NCBI GenBank assembly: GCA_036362985.1
Contig: JAYGXS010000001.1
Span: forward strand, 70,556,002 to 70,620,001
Reading direction: 5' to 3'
DNA: 64,000 bases
DNA from: Ligula intestinalis
Taxonomy: Eukaryota; Platyhelminthes; Cestoda; Diphyllobothriidea; Diphyllobothriidae
Shown here in pieces: positions 24,672 through 37,846 of this stretch (the stretch's first letter is position 1; every line of letters begins with the position of its first letter). The position numbers and the translations under genes are program-made. A model generated the notes under the pieces. The model was given only the letters and a program-made list of their open reading frames with translations. It had not been told where the DNA came from and searched no databases.

Positions 24672-24748
24672 GTGCTGGCCAATACGGTGTGGTGTACGAG
24701 GCCCTATTCAAACCGCACAACATTACCGTGGCTGTGAAAACCGTTAAG
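24672..24748 (+). CDS. ABL: ABL-like kinase, visible exon 4: P-loop and ATP-binding lysine
   Basis: A 77-bp exon encoding residues 267-292, acceptor tttctcctcag, donor AAG|gtaagc, only 685 bp after the previous exon. It reads GAGQYGVVYE (P-loop, with Tyr271 equivalent to human Tyr253) and ends TVAVKTVK, giving the ATP-anchoring lysine at 289. The human P-loop has GGGQYGEVYE, so one glycine is alanine, a tolerated change. This is the smallest coding exon in view and is phase 1 in, phase 0 out. Confidence 0.96.
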
Positions 24749-27700
24749 GTAAGCGTGCTGGCCACTTGTCTTCAGCCTTATTTCGTCTTTTGATGAACGC
24801 TGCCTAATGCTACCTTGCCAACAAATGGTAGGCCTACCTGTGTTTGTTTACCGTTCTTTTTTTCTGTGATCTGTGCTAGAGGGTTTTCACTTCCATTTTT
24901 GGTAGCTTGCATTTGGCCTCCTTAGACGCATCGTTTCATAAGCAGCCAAATCTGGTTTACGACAGAAAGCATAAGTATTTATTGTAAAGTATTAAGGCAA
25001 GGCATGTAAAGATTGCAATCAGTATCAGCGGGATGGTGGCTATCATCACATATTAGATAGTTTATGAACATCGGCAGGTCTTGCATGCCACAGTTCTAAG
25101 TTCTTGAGATTTTCATCTTTATTACCAAAAGACTGTGTACCGCAGATGTGCTGCCTCTTGGAATGGTGAGTGAAGTTTAAGTGTGTTCTCTATTAAAAAA
25201 AGATTGCATAAGCAGGGCAGTAATAGTAATTATTTTACAGCATAATTCCCAGATATTTCAGCCGGCTTTTTAACGAGTTATTTTGCTGCCGTGCGCGCGC
25301 GTTAAAACCACACTCGGTAGATACTGAGGTGCTAGTTGTTAATTGATTTTAGATAACCTTATAAATTAAACTGTATCTTATAGAAATGTGCGAATATGTT
25401 ATTTATCGTGTGATGGCCAGTAACGTCTTCTTTAACTTCTTGCTTCTTGTAATCAGAATAGAAAAAAACGTTAGCTGGAGTTATTATAAACCAAACAGAC
25501 AGGAGGTTCAGAATTTATGAGTACCCTAGAATTGTACTGCTTTTGTTTTTGTAAATGTTGATAATTATGAGCTTTTTTAAAACCATTGAAAGTCTATTCA
25601 TAAGGAATTTGTCCATTTAGTACGATTGTTTCTAAGATGCACAAAATGGTTCATAACCATTGCAAAAATTCATCAGCCCTCTTCTCGACAGCATATGGAA
25701 GTGTAGGAGTTTTCATACATGGAACATATACGGTTTGCAGTTTTGAAATCCTGAATAAAAGCATAACGGAAGGTCAGGTTCAATATTAGCAGAGAACTTA
25801 AACGTTTTTTTAAACCGACAGATATCCTTTCTGTAAGTATAAATTTTAAATAAGCCATAACATGCTACCAAATAAGTAGAATATATTTTCTGTATGTTTT
25901 CTAACAACTTTATTTGAATTTATCAGGGAAGTCAAAATAAATGCGGAAAATGTGTACTACTTAAGGAGTGTTTTTAACCATATAATTTACACAGGTGACC
26001 GGAAGGAAACGCGTTCCATAAGCGATATCATGAGGGGACTGAAATATCTGGGATTATGCTGTACATTAGTTAATATTACAATCGTATTGAAGTGATCTCT
26101 TCTTGTGGAACGCACATTTTAGAATGTCGGTCAGCATTTAGTGAGAATGCACGCCTGGTGTAAAATCGATAGGATTTCACAGTCGGGTTGTCTGTGTGTG
26201 AGAGTAGGCGCGAGCGGGCAAAACCTGCCATTGCATTTTCTTATGCCTGTTCCATGATTCTCACAAATCACTGACCATTTTTATCGTTACGAGGCCTGTT
26301 TCCAAGTATATTGGCTCTTACTGCCAGGAAGAATGCAAAACTACGTTGAGTATGCTTGAAATCAGTTGGTACACTGTAGGAAATCACATTAACTCAGCGA
26401 ACAGTAAACGAACCAGCATTCTCATTTGTTAGTTAAGGCGAATTACTGAGTCCCTTTATAAAAACACCGGATGTTGGATACCTTTCGTGGTTTTTGTAGC
26501 CAGATGTAATAGTTGTTAGTTTTGCTTAGGTGTCTATGCGCGTTTATCCACAGTCATTTAAGTCATTACATTTAGTTGTGCTTAGAACATGGAGAGCTCA
26601 ATTCGTCTTCTAAAAGCGACACTGTAGAAATTTTTATTTGCAGTCCATTCCGCTTGTTATACTAAAATCCGTTCCGAGTGTCTCACTGCATCTTATACCT
26701 TTATCTCAACCACCTTCTTGGGGTATCCTTTTGGGTCCCAGTGGAAGTAGCTTCTTTGTACATTGAGTTCTTCTGTCAGTGCCCATCAGGTACCGTTTAT
26801 CATAGTTTGCTCTTGGTTTGTGCACCCCTCACCGAGAATTTGACTAAAACTGGTACCCGTTAATTTTAATTTCGAATTCCAGGCCAGCGTGTCGGCCATT
26901 GGTTCTCCTGCGCATCGTGCCAAGCATTTGGATGACAGCGTTGGCAATTTTGTTGTTGTTGTTTCTTAGAAGCGATTGCACCTTTAGAATGTATGACCGA
27001 CTGCATCAAAAAAATCCGACGCCCGGCGTATTGATCCGTACTTGCGGGGTTTCTTTGAATCTAGCAAAATGCATTGCACACTGAAAAGTAAACACACGAC
27101 AGCATTAATTGGCCAACTCTCAATCTGGGCGCCATCGTCCGTCGTACTATGCCGGGTCAAACAGGCCTTGTTTGGCAACAGCAGTCCATGTTTGATGTGG
27201 CTTGTTGGGTGAGATACTTGCGCAGCGTGATCCTTTGTCTTTCACACACCCGTCGTATTCCAAACAAACCAAGGATGACGAGAGATGGGTGTGTGCGTTA
27301 AACGTGGACATCCTGCTAATGCTATGGGTTTTCCTCCGACGTATCTCTTGAAATGCTAATTAAAATTCTGAAATATAGTCTCAGCTAGACGGAATTACCT
27401 AGACAGAATTGTAATGCTGATAAGCATGCGACATAATTCCAAGATGATGGACCCTAAATGTGCCTTTCTCCGCTCGCCTGCACATATCGGTTTCGTTGAC
27501 AATGCTTACTTTATTATTATTATTATTAACTTCTTTCATTGATTTTACATGCGTCTTTATAACCCGTGATATTTTATGAAAAATAAGCACGGGTGTATCT
27601 TTTCCTGAACTCATTTTGCGGCAAATCTAATCTTACATTTTTATACTCGCAGCAATAATTTATTTCAGGTTTGAATCCGATCTATCATTGCACTGGCATT

Positions 27701-29260
27701 TATAATTTTCAAGCTCTATGAAAGACTATTTTTGTGCATGCATTCTTTGAAGTATTTTTTAATTCTAAGTGCATTTATAATCAATTAAAGGATGGCATTA
27801 CTTTACTGAACCTTTTTGTTAGCTTAGTTGATTTTTACAGGCGACCGCAAACACGCGCATCTAAAACCGACATCCAGGTTGATTGAAATCTCTTGGGACT
27901 ACGTTGCATAATAATAAATATGACAACCAAAACGAGGTAATGCTTACTAACCGAGATGCGATTTCAGAATTGCAGTTTACTTTTCATGAAGCCTGTCACC
28001 TACTGCATTTACGCTCCCTCGTGCCGACGCCGACTACAGACCGCCACTAAGGTCTCTCAGTAATAACGCAATTAGCTTTAACTGTAACATACACCTCAGG
28101 CTACCTCCCAGGGAGCTTTAGGCTGCAGCATACACCGCTGCAGAGATCTGACCTCTCGTAAAATGATCTATGTGACTGATAGCTCAAGGGAAACTCATCT
28201 TCTGGAAAATTTTAACCTCAGCAACCTGCGTCATACGACCACACATACTGCTTGTCATGACCGCACCGCGATCTAGAGTGAACTTGTCTCAGATCTCGAA
28301 CACTCCAGGTGATGCAGAAACGAGAGGGTTGCATCAAATGTTTCAGAACATCCACGCCCTATCGAAGTGTACTGATAGTGTAGATTTTTGAAAAAAAAAC
28401 ACTTTGGTGGGAGAAGAATTTTGTTCATAATCTCAACTCAGCCGCCTCCACTGCTATTCAGTCTGAAGGCACGTAGGTACCCCAGTATGCCTCTGGAAAT
28501 CTTTGAGGCCATTGAATAAACGACCAATAAGCCACCTAAGGAGAACTTAATTCCAGTCAACATCCACGCGTTCGGTCTAAGATCTCTTACTGACCGATAA
28601 CTCGGGCTTTCCGCCCAAATTTAAGCAGTGGCCTGGCCGTTAGGTCGCTTTTTAGGACACTTTTTCAGTTCACTGTGTGAAACTTACTATAGCAGTGTCT
28701 TTTGGCAATGCTAGCAAGCTCTACGGTCGTTCTTTTTCTCCCATTGTTGCCGCCTTTGAGGTAATACAAGAAAAAAATGTTGAATGCGGCTTTCAGTTCG
28801 CCTAGGATGTAGAGGTTAGTATTCCTTGCCCGTAAAATCTCTGATGACAGTCATTTCTACCAAAAAGCTACCCTCTTTTGTTTCCCAATTTTTCTTTTAT
28901 CAACATGCTATCAGAGCTACTTCGATTAATTCAAGTCCGCTATCAAACAGAATAGTGTACATGCAAGTGTCGAGGGAAAGGTTTTGTCGATGTCTGCACT
29001 TACCAGCTCTTTTCAGCTACATGGTAGACCAAATACTTCGGCACGCGCTATCAGACGAACACAGTGGATTACATTAGATCCCGATCCACGCACTGTGAAC
29101 GTCGCCCACGCTCTGGCGCTGCCAAACTCCCTTACAAAAGTACACTAAACGTTTGCATAACGAAGGAGACTTGCCGAGCAGCGGATCAATTGCTTTATTA
29201 TCCTTTCGAACGCTCAGAACAATAAACCAACCGACAAGTATTCGTTCGTATCCATGCAGA
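24749..29260. other. Intron 4, left part; short (TTA)n tract
   Basis: AT-rich intronic sequence. A short ATT/TTA tract lies at 27511-27529. No coding relic or duplicated segment was recognised before 29261. Confidence 0.5.
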
Positions 29261-29436
29261 TACAGTAGTCGTCGGCTAATAAGCCCACCTCGGGCCCAGA
29301 CCAAATTGGGCTTAATAAGCGGAGGGCGCAATAACCGGAGAGTCCTCGTTCTTGATTAGCAAACACAAGGTAGACACTATAAATTACATACGTACTGTAT
29401 TATGTGTAGAGCTTGGTTATGTACAAGAAAAAAATG
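29261..29436 (+). repeat. Direct duplication, copy 1 (~176 bp)
   Basis: It starts tacagtagtcgtcggctaat and ends gcttggttatgtacaagaaa. It is nearly identical to 29694-29875 (a few substitutions and a small attac insertion in copy 2). An internal imperfect palindrome is formed by gcccacctcgggc and the aataag...cttaataag words. Copies begin 433 bp apart. Confidence 0.92.
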
Positions 29437-29693
29437 CGACTAGGCCGCATGTGGCACGAGTAGAGGGGTTCGTGCGCTTTGGCATCCGAATCAATCATTG
29501 GTTACGTTAGCTTGGTCCAACTATCAGTACATGGTGAGTAAGTAAAGTAGATAATGCGGAAGTCACTGCTGTTAGTCTGACCTCGTGGAAGTAGCGACGG
29601 ACCCCATCACTTATTATAATCGAAATGCCAGTTTCCTTATCCCAGCCGCAAGTGGGGGAAATCCTTTATTTTCTCTCTAGTGGTACACCCCAA

Positions 29694-29875
29694 TACAGTA
29701 GTCGTCGGCTAATAAGCCCACCTCGGGCCCAGACCAAATTGGGCTTAATAAGCGGCGGGTGCAATAACCGGAGAGTCCTAGTTCTTGATTAGCAAACGCA
29801 GGATAGGCACTATACATTACATTACATACGTATTGTATTATGTGTAAAGCTTGGTTATGTACAAGAAAAGAATGC
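29694..29875 (+). repeat. Direct duplication, copy 2 (~182 bp)
   Basis: Second copy of the 29261-29436 unit, with the added short tandem attacattac. A looser relative (gggcttattagc, then gatttgggcttac) occurs at 30100-30170. This could be a small non-autonomous element or a recent local duplication. Confidence 0.92.
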
Positions 29876-30510
29876 TGTTTGCCTGTATTTTACGTCATAA
29901 CAAGAACAAAAAAAATATTTGCGACACGTTTAAAAAGCGGTCTGGTGTCAGTTGTTTTGGAGGAAACTTCACTCGCAAGTGCTCTTTGATGTCCTTCTCC
30001 AGGCACCAGAAATCGTCGAATTTTTTTGAAATCTGATGCCTGTAGACCGCGTTGCGCACGCAGAGAGATGAGAATCTCACTCTATCGTGTTGGCAAACTG
30101 GGCTTATTAGCTGGCGGATTTTGCTATGTAAAATTCTGTCCCAAGCTGATTTGGGCTTACTATACGGCTAGGCCTAGATACCGTAGACTTAATAACTGGC
30201 GACGACTGTATCTGGAACGGGAACTTTCTTCATTTATTTGGACAGGTTATTTCATTTTAACGCGAGGGCGGCCGAAGGGGGCCTGAAACCTTAATCCCTT
30301 AGGCCGCGATTTGTAGCGCCTACTTTGTCTTGCATATGAAATTTCAATGCAATGGAAGACAGAGCAGTCGAGGCATGTTATTTCTGAAAAGCATTCGAGA
30401 CAAATAGGTACTCCGTTAGTTTTCATTACCGTATTCTTGCATTTCATGATTGACGAAAAAAGCCGCTAGCCTAATCGGGAGCATGATCATACGGAGATGT
30501 AATGGTATAA

Positions 30511-30526
30511 GAGAGAGAGAGAGGGC
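30511..30526. repeat. (GA)n microsatellite
   Basis: Eight GA units within intron 4. Confidence 0.85.
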
Positions 30527-30776
30527 CGTAGAAAATTAGATAGATCAACGAGTCTGAAACCCTATTATGCCGTGATATAATTTGGTTGTGCACTTCGATT
30601 CCTCATCTGGCATTTTTTTCAAGCGATTTCAGATGCCAGTAAGAGTTGTTTAACTCCCACGTTCCTTCAGTTTTCAAGAGATTAGCGGTTGTTTAATCGC
30701 TCACGCACCTTTTCGACTCGAAGTGCTCTTAGGTTGCCCATCCACTTTAACTTCACGATTCCGTTCTGTTTTGTAG

Positions 30777-30861
30777 GAGGACATAACCGTTCGTGAGGAA
30801 TTCCTTCAGGAAGCTCGGCTGATGAAGAACCTACGGCATCCCAATCTCGTTCGCCTTTTGG
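30777..30861 (+). CDS. ABL: ABL-like kinase, visible exon 5: alpha-C helix
   Basis: An 85-bp exon encoding residues 293-320 plus one base, acceptor ttctgttttgtag, donor TTGG|gtgcgt. EDITVREEFLQEARLM corresponds to the ABL segment around EEFLKEAAVM and contains the alpha-C glutamate (Glu304) that pairs with the ATP-site lysine. It ends HPNLVRLLG, identical in kind to HPNLVQLLG of ABL kinases. Phase 0 in, phase 1 out; the split glycine is completed by the 44186 exon after a 13.3-kb intron. Confidence 0.95.
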
Positions 30862-31255
30862 GTGCGTCCTAACGATTCATTTTTTTCGCAGTTGCTTTCT
30901 TTGCACCTTCAGAAACTACACATTAGGGCTTTTTTAAACCAAAACTGTTACCATGGAGCCGCTAACTGGTTCCCAAGTGACGTATTTTGTTCGATGCATT
31001 GACATCCCTTGCACTCCGGCGCTCCTCATAAACTGGTTGAAAAGTTGTAGGTTCACGCATGCATAGATCATACTGGTTGTACAAATAATTCTGTTTAATT
31101 CTGAGGCGTGAGAAGTTCTCTCCCCCACACACACCTCGAACATTCCTAGCATTCATTTATTTTACTCACTTGTGGGAAAACTCGGCGGCCTCGGCTGGGG
31201 TCAGGCCCACAACAGCACGGAGGAGGCTTTAGAACAGCCAATACTTATCACCTGT

Positions 31256-31520
31256 GCTAGCCACCGGCTCGAACCGTCCATACCCGACTGCTGTCCCGAC
31301 TGTGGCGTTTCTCCGCATGACTGTCACCATCTGCTCGTCTGCAGTTGCCGGCCAGACACCCAACTCACACCCCCCGTGGACCTTTGGCTCAAGGCGGCTG
31401 AGGTCACGGCTTTTTTCCGTCTCCCAGTCTCATCCAGTCTGGTCTCCGGCGGGGACTCTTGATCCAACAAGGGCTACTAACAAACCAACCTGAGCTACCA
31501 GACCCCACCGAGAGCCCTGA
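31256..31520 (+). pseudogene. 3' end of PHD/EN/RT LINE family, solo fragment
   Basis: The frame reads EPSIPDCCPDCGVSPHDCHH, LLVC, TPPVDLWLKAAEVTAFFRL and ends GGDS-stop. It is the same family as the C-terminal end of the LINE at 49270-52757 on the - strand (DPSIPDCCPDCG, HDCRHLF, LWLEPAEVAAF). The motif CPDCG-x2-PHD-x2-HL-x2-C is a zinc-knuckle-like tail of this LINE. Similarity continues past the stop (ttgatccaacaagggctac), so the 3' untranslated end is present. It is a severely 5'-truncated insertion in intron 5, in sense with the host gene. Confidence 0.85.
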
Positions 31521-34197
31521 ACAAGATATGGTGTTTTGGGCCGCCTACTATTATTGTCTGGACCTAATCTCAACAAAGAATTTGTTTTATGTACTATTGT
31601 TACGGTGGACCTATCATGCGATTTTGGTTATGAATAGGGAGCTCAAGGACGAAAGCCTTCTTCCCCCTTATTCTACTTTTCGGATATAGTTTCTTTTAAG
31701 GAACGCGTTTTGCACTGTTAAAACTCTGAGGAAAAAAGATAATTGAATAGCTATTTCTGCCACCCACCAAGCGATACAAGGGAAGGAGCGAATCCAAGGA
31801 AACAGTTAAGAAGAAGGAAGTTGTGATTGTCAAAACAAAAAAATATTGTTCCAGCCGTTTTAGATCCCACTTTTCGCCCGTCATTCAAGTGGAGAGTCGA
31901 ACCATTAGATGGTAAAATTGATATACCAGTGATAGTTTCTATTCTCATGTCTCGAATCCTTGCCCTAGCTTACCTGATATTCAAACACTGGTCAATTTGT
32001 AGTCTTATCTTCGAGTTGAACTTTTTTGGCTAATGAGCTACGGGACTCCTCTCTTGAAAGTATTCGTTCACACGTCAGTAGCGTTTACTGTCGCCGTCCA
32101 GTGAGCTTCACGTTACCAGCACGGACGTTATCACGGGAGGCATTGACAGCGCCTTTCTGTGATGATTGGCCTTCTTTTCCTCGTTGCTATGACGTGACGT
32201 GGCAGGATGCAGCTACGAAAACATGGAGCTCAACATGGACTAGGGCAACTTAAGGGCTTGAATGCCCGTCTTTTACGACCACAAGGTTGGATTGACTAAT
32301 CTTCTGGCTACTGCCATTTGCGTCGAAAGTATTCGCTGATGACGGCCAGTTTATGGATGACTCGAAGTGCTTGCCTATTCGATGGCTGCTCTCAATTAGA
32401 TAGTCAGAATGGTCAAAGATATGCCTTTCCATGTTTCAAATGAAGCACGCAGGTTGATGCTCTCGCATCCACTTGGACATCTGTTTAGTCGTCGTCGTCC
32501 TTCTTTTAGCTCCCCCTCCTCTACCTGTGCTGCTTGATAGAACTACACTATAATTAACTTTCGTTATCGGCATCTCTGGACAACCTCAAGCCTTCTCCAG
32601 TCACCACTGTTCTTTGGCAGTCTACGCTCTTCTTAATTTCATAGATTGTTCTACAGTGTACACTACTCATCATATTAGTCTAGATGATTCTCGTAGTTTC
32701 AGACTGATTGGGTCATCGAATAACCGAATCCACAATTTCTTTGTCTGTTTGTTTCTCATGAGTCTAGCTAAAAATCCTTCGAGCAGAGGCTGATATTTAG
32801 GCAAACAACTGCAAGAACAATGCATCCACGTTGCTGGTTGTTTTCGTAAATTCTTATCACCTTTTGTGTCCTTTTGGGCACTAGAAACTTCTAGTGTATT
32901 ATTCCACAGGTCAATACTTTATGCTACAGCTGGGATACGCGCATACCCAAAATGGCTGTATGTTATCATATTTGACTAGGGAACTGACTTGGCTGTTTTT
33001 TCGTCAGTATCATTTGAAATACTTTTTATTAGTTTATTTTTCCTCTTCGGAAAAACCCACGGTCATTTACTATTCTAATATTAATAGAGATAAACGGCAC
33101 AAACCCCGTTGGCTGATCTACCCTTCCTAGCGTGAGAGCAAACTTCGGGGCAGGCGTTCTGGGAGATTCATTTTGCGGTTTCTGACTCTTGACTATTTCA
33201 TTATGCTCGAAATGTTTTGCACATCTTATGGTTTCAGTTCGGTAGGCTGTAGGCACATCTGGCGTATGTCCACCCGCCGAGGCTTGCATTTATCATGTTC
33301 CATCTGTTCTGTAGGTGAAAACAAATATTGCGAGAAAACCTCAAGCGCGTGGTGAGCAAAGCCACGAACAAACCTAAGACCCCTTTGATATGTTGTCTCC
33401 GAGGGCAGCAGAAGGAAACTGATTGGCCGTCCTTTTTGATCTTTGCGCGTGAGCAAAACAAAAGGCAACAAAAGGCTGGACATGAACATTCTGCTGCAGG
33501 TTTGGAAACTGTTAGAGTACGGTTCGATAGCTCAAACACACTGCAGCAACGAAGTGATTCGACGACCGGAAGTCTCGATTGGTTCTATGAACTCTCACGC
33601 ACAACGTCAGTCCTGGTCACATGATTTGCACGGTAGGGGCATGATAGTGCTATAATAACCTAATCGTGGGCAATCGGTCCCTTTGATGATCAGAAGGGGA
33701 AGATCGCGTCGCATGCGCACTCGGTTCTATTTATTGTCGATAGGATCAAAGAGGTGACTTCGGACGGACTATTAGTGCGAAAGAGATTAGCTCTCTAGAC
33801 TAACACTTTCCTTTGGCTGAGAACCTGGACCACGAACATGGTTTTCGACAACCGCTGAGGCGAATTAAGTCTAAACACCACAAGCCTTGCAGCTACCTAT
33901 TAACTACGCCAGATTAACTTCTGTCTTTTCCCCATAAACAATATGTCCCTTGGGAAGGTAAATTCGGGTCGATACTCCAAGTTCCCGGTGGATAACTTTG
34001 CTCCTCCAGCGATGAAATCTCGCCCAACGATTTCTGAACAGTTTTAATGGACATTTTGTCCAGGTTGTTTTCTGCCCACTCGTATTTTTCCTTAAATTTG
34101 TTGTTTGAGTACCGCGTGAAGGATCAGATTATGCAGCAGTCCGAAGCATTAGAATATAAAGTCAGCCTCAATAGGAGGTTGCTGTTTGTCGGTTAGT
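31521..34197. other. Intron 5 segment, nothing recognised
   Basis: Several overlapping open frames on both strands (for example 33226-33655) show no domain. I could not support any gene or element. Confidence 0.45.
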
Positions 34198-34295
34198 ATG
34201 TGGTCCCTTAAACAGGACGTAGGAACAGGAACTGCCCCATTTATACAAGTGCCTTTGCGCCACACTCCTGAGAAAAGGTTAAGGTTGGCGTTAGG
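34198..34295 (+). repeat. Partial copy of the TIR element at 34709
   Basis: Starts gtatgtggtcccttaaacag and continues to aaggttaaggttggcgttag, in the same order as the left part of the element at 34709-35009. Its right end is missing. Confidence 0.7.
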
Positions 34296-34708
34296 TACAT
34301 TGACGTCGATTCGAATGCAACAGTCCTTATGCGTGATAAAATCATGAGGATATCTCCGATCCTCCAAGAAGACGGTCAATGTAGTTTCAGCGCGTTTTCC
34401 GTTTCCCGCCCCGACGCGTACGGTGATCTCTGTCCACCTGAAGGTGATGAAGAGGATAACAGCGGAAAACGTTATAGGTAATTCAATCACATTTGATTTT
34501 GGTGATTGTCACCGGAAAAGAGGGCTTGTCGAGCTCCTCACTTCCGCTGACGTAAAGCATTGATAAGTTTTATCCACCAAATCATCAAGGCCGACAAGAT
34601 CAAGGATGATCAACACCGACGTGTATTCATGTGCCTATTAAGATAAACAAAAACTTCCCAAAGTGGCCAAAATTTTCGATTCGGGCAACGTTACTGGTCA
34701 GGCTGACC

Positions 34709-35009
34709 TATATGGCCCCCCTAAACAGGACACGAGAACAGAAACCCTCTGCCATCCTTGTATCTTTGTGCCGAACTCATGGAAAAATAGGGTTAAGGTT
34801 GGCGTTGGCGTAGTTAAGGTTAAGATAAGGCTGAGTGTCAACTGTCGAATTAGATTTTTGGGGAGCTGCAGTTCAGTATTATGCTAGGGCAAGTGTTTAG
34901 ATTAAGACACGGGACTATTTTGTCCTTCCTGGAATTATGTGCAGCACCACTTTTTCCACATGAGTGGGGCGTTCCTGCTCCCGTGTCCTGTTTAGAGGCC
35001 TCTGTATGT
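34709..35009. mobile_element. ~300-bp MITE-like element with ~35-bp terminal inverted repeats
   Basis: The left end (cctaaacaggacacgagaac, 34719-34738) is mirrored at 34971-34996 by gttcctgctcccgtgtcctg and tttagagg. Inside is a ggttaaggttggcgttggcg tract. It has no coding capacity. It fits a non-autonomous DNA transposon; the superfamily is undetermined and the target-site duplication is not clear. Confidence 0.72.
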
Positions 35010-37826
35010 AATCTTTACAAACATGACTTCATAGTGAGAGGTGACCGTGTTTAACACCGCTCCAACTGCCCACGCACCAGTGGACCACCCAAGCCTCTTA
35101 CTATACACGAAAGCGGCATGTGTATTTTTCGCATGTGCACGTAGGTCAAACCTGGTGCATGGCCTACTACCCCATTGTTACTATAAAGAAGGTTAACCGA
35201 CGGCCCCTTTAAACGGAAATTCCCCACCTTTCCTCACTGGTCCTTTGACGAAGAACAACCTAATTTTTGTTCATCCGCCCATGGTGGCCATGCCTCCAGA
35301 TTGCAATACACGACCTCTTTTATGGTCAAAGGAATATATGGGGGCGCAAGTGTTACTCTCGCCTCTAAACTACCTACAGGACGTGCAATGTAATACTCAC
35401 TTAAGTGCTCCTTTTTGGCATTGTACCTTCTACAGACAATGCATTAATAATTGCATTATTTATGTATCAGTGCCGCTTTTATTGACTGCTGTAGAGACCT
35501 GTCCTTCCTAGGCAAGTTTTCAGGCATTCAAGATTGTTTGCATTTCATTTTGGACATACTTCACATCATCGGTGCCTAAATGTCGACTTTTCTAACTCGG
35601 CATTGCACCAACTCCACGAATGACCTCGAATGTTCGGTGTATGCAACCTAGTAAACACCTGCCTACGCTCCGACTAGAAGGCATCAACCAGGGGTGCTAA
35701 TCACAAGAAAGTGGCATGCAACGATTGCGTAGCGGAACGGAGACTTTGCGTTGGGTCTTGGTTTTCCAGGTCTAGAATCTATGCAGGTGGGCCTGTGGTG
35801 GCTAGCAATAAATAACCAGAAAATTTTAACCGACAAAACTAAGGGCCGTTTTGACACATTTACCGTCGATGCCTTTTAATAAAATAAAACTTGATAGGTG
35901 AATAGAGCATAAACTGTTGGTCTTAGCTGCGGGCGTGCACGACGTCATTAAATTCCGTAAACGCTGTTGTCTTCGCGTTGTTCAAATTTCTGCCGGAAAA
36001 AACAGTGCTTCAACATTTACCGTCATCAGCCGCTTATAACTAAGTCCGTAAAGGGCGCGGGAAAAACGAATCGGGTCAATTGCTTAACTAGCATTTCTGA
36101 CTCAACCATTCACACACTAGGTCTTCAGGTCTACACCTTGAACAGTATAAAGAACCGAAATTGCGTTGGATCATCAACTTCTCATGTATTTATAATTTGT
36201 CACAATAAGTATTTTTCTTTCCTACTTTGGCTCGGATGCTGTCAATATCAGTCTCCTTTACATGCAACTAACTCAAAACAGTAGTGTAGCACGCAACACG
36301 AGGTGGTGTACCTACACACAACCTATTCTTACCACATTTTGACTTGAATTTGTGCCTTACAAGCCTCAATCCTCAAGGAAGCAGAATTTTGGGCAGTTTA
36401 TACAGGATATATCCGTTTTTGCAAAATTATTTGCGTTCGTCCCCCTAAGTTCAACCTACGAACCCAGCTAGTTACTTTCCCGAGGGTGCCCGACTGGCTA
36501 TGTACTTTACACAAGTCAACTTAAAGTGCCCTACTGGTTTGTTGATCTAATCCGAACATGCCACCTCCGACCTCAATCATGACGTTAGAGCGTGCCTTGT
36601 TAGTATTCCAGTGCGTCTCCGAATGAGACACTTTGCACTTTTACAAAACCCAGAAGTCTAGTTCTTGTCGTCGACTCCGAAATAATTTAACAAAAAAAGC
36701 TTTTACGAGCTCAACGCTTGACGGCTGACCGTCCTGTCTCGTACGCTAGACCAGATTACTTTGCATATCTAGACAATAGAGGCTGAGTTAGTACTGCATT
36801 CAGGTTTTATAAAAGTTGAACATCCTTTTATTTCCTCCCGACCAAGCTTCATCCTGTAACCTTCCTCCTTTACCCTCTTCTCATCACATACCTTATTAGA
36901 CGACTTAAGGCACCCCAATATGTTCCACCCGTGCTTAAAACACCGCCTTTGGGCTTTTGCCTACCAATGAATGTATTTCCTGGATTTCGTCTTTTGACAT
37001 TACTGATGGTGCCTAGTCAAACGGAGATGCAGATGCTTTGGCCGCAACTGCCTCTCTTTTTTACCCTGACACACCGTCTGAAATCTGACCAGACAGCGAG
37101 GCTTTAACACATAATCCGTAATTTTGTACAATCCATTTTCCTCTTCTCATCATTACTGTTTAAATGTGCGATTCTGTGACGAGACGCTCCGTGTAGGCGG
37201 TTCGCGCCTCTCCTCTCCACCAGCATGTTAGCAATCATAGCCGTGCCAGATTTCGGAAAATACGGAGTCCGACCAAAAGTGTGTTTGCGTTGCAAATCCT
37301 GCTGTCCAATTACTCACAATAACTTCTCTCACTCTGCCATTTACGAAGAGGCGAATGTCTGAGTGACTGAATCTGCTCCCTGGAGTGTTGCTGACATTTC
37401 GAAGGACCTGGTCGACTCTCCATTCTCGAAGCGTTTAATACAGAAATCCAATCGACATTTTAACTTATTGGCCAGGATAGTCGGCCATGAACTGATACAT
37501 TTGTTTTATGCGTTCACTTCCACAGTCTGTTGACGGATATTTTGGCGGATATTTTTACGGCCGCAGGCGTTACACATAGTCAGATCGATGGAGGCTGCTC
37601 GTAAGCTTGCCTCCTCCTCGGATGAATTCGTCGCGTGGTCGTGCTTGCTCGGATGTTCTAAATCCACTGTTGTCACCTTGTCCTAGTGACTGTGTCTGTA
37701 ATGATGGAGGACGCGGGAAGGCCCATGCACCTGTTTTAATTTCGGTGTATAAGATAAAGTGGTCTGATCCTGCCTAGCAGGAAGTTTTTAATCTCCTTTC
37801 ATCAACTCTGAGTAATTGAATCAAAG
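35010..37826. other. Intron 5 segment, nothing recognised
   Basis: No coding relic or repeat pair was noticed up to the 3' tail of the RTE-like LINE. Confidence 0.5.
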
Positions 37827-37846
37827 TACTTACTTACTTGTACTTG
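37827..37846 (-). repeat. AAGT-type 3' tail repeats of the RTE-like LINE
   Basis: On the - strand, short tandem units of the AAGT/TAAG type follow the LINE stop codon at 37853 by a few bases. RTE-clade LINEs typically end in short tandem repeats instead of poly(A). Confidence 0.65.
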
